DNA of 57,818 nucleotides, from contig SCFE01000071.1 of NCBI GenBank assembly GCA_004352715.1, forward strand, positions 1,375,889 through 1,433,706, in the 5' to 3' direction. Below are positions 57,775-57,818 of the stretch, piece after piece. The notes under the pieces were generated by a model. That model did not search any database, was not told the DNA's origin, and worked only from the letters and a program-made list of their open reading frames with translations. Numbering within the stretch: position 1 is the stretch's first letter; the number at the start of each line of letters is the position of its first letter. The DNA is from Hofstenia miamia (taxonomy: Eukaryota; Xenacoelomorpha; Acoela). The translations under genes and the position numbers were made by a program.

Positions 57775-57818
57775 GCTATTTTTATAATTATATCTCAGAT
57801 ATTATTTTTGATTCTTAA

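Larger units (their letters stand above)
54956..57818 (+). mobile_element. Left end of a Polinton/Maverick-like (virus-like) element, continues past the window
   Basis: It starts AGTAGTATAAGGAG, and from 54984 (CCACTTTTTTCTGATTGG) its terminal DNA matches the tip of the foldback at 36497. A tandem-repeat terminal region follows, then about 1.6 kb of AT-rich repeats, and then a fragment of a capsid-like ORF at 57035-57326. Polintons/Mavericks (and the related adintoviruses) carry AG-starting terminal repeats with internal tandem repeats, a protein-primed polymerase, an integrase and capsid genes; only the terminus and one capsid-like piece are visible. Single Ns at 56725 and 57034, and the repetition of 56726-56781 at 57762-57818, show the assembly is unreliable here. 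The 6 bp before it are AATATT; the right end is outside the window. Confidence 0.65.

Overview
The window is animal-type nuclear DNA: very AT-rich, without operons or ribosome binding sites, with an exon ending at a canonical GTAAGT splice donor, and filled with metazoan transposable elements. The LINEs, the gypsy-type retrotransposon, the hAT remnant and the Polinton/Maverick-like ends together suggest an aquatic or other invertebrate; I cannot name the species. It is a draft scaffold with three sized gaps (13995-14521, 31607-32606, 41232-41308) and five single-N joins (19741, 20614, 44489, 56725, 57034), several of them beside exact duplications that look like assembly artefacts.

Layout. 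1-16555 holds a LINE ORF1 start reading off the left edge (minus), a decayed R2/NeSL-type retrotransposon with a restriction-like endonuclease (2030-3530), a LINE C-terminus (5592-5999), several nonautonomous inverted-repeat elements, a decayed ORF1/EN/RT LINE (10629-13450) and another LINE RT remnant (15690-16555). 16556-32885 is a tandem LTR-internal-LTR-internal-LTR block of one gypsy-type (Ty3-like) family, read on the minus strand and flanked by a 4-bp TTTA duplication. The better copy has gag, protease, RT, RNase H and integrase, then two long ORFs between integrase and the polypurine tract that I do not recognise. A degraded gag-like ORF follows (33130-34560, minus). 36497-38586 is a foldback element with AG...CT ends and a perfect 6-bp target duplication, which are Polinton/Maverick hallmarks. 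39700-51000 carries LINE scraps, small inverted-repeat elements, a 1.5-kb exact duplication and a hAT transposase pseudogene. 51712-51964 looks like one exon of a rhodopsin-family receptor, the only candidate host gene. 53165-54840 is a LINE with an esterase-type ORF1 joined to RT by deletion. From 54956 to the window end lies the left end of a Polinton-like element with the same terminal sequence as the foldback and a fragment resembling a Polinton-type capsid protein.

How it fits together. Almost every coding trace is a mobile-element protein, nearly all inactivated. The most notable points are the Polinton-like element with its internally deleted relative in the same window, the gypsy element with two unexplained 3' ORFs present in both copies, inactivation of that element through changes that all fit CpG decay, and two tRNA-like cloverleaf sequences inside nonautonomous elements.
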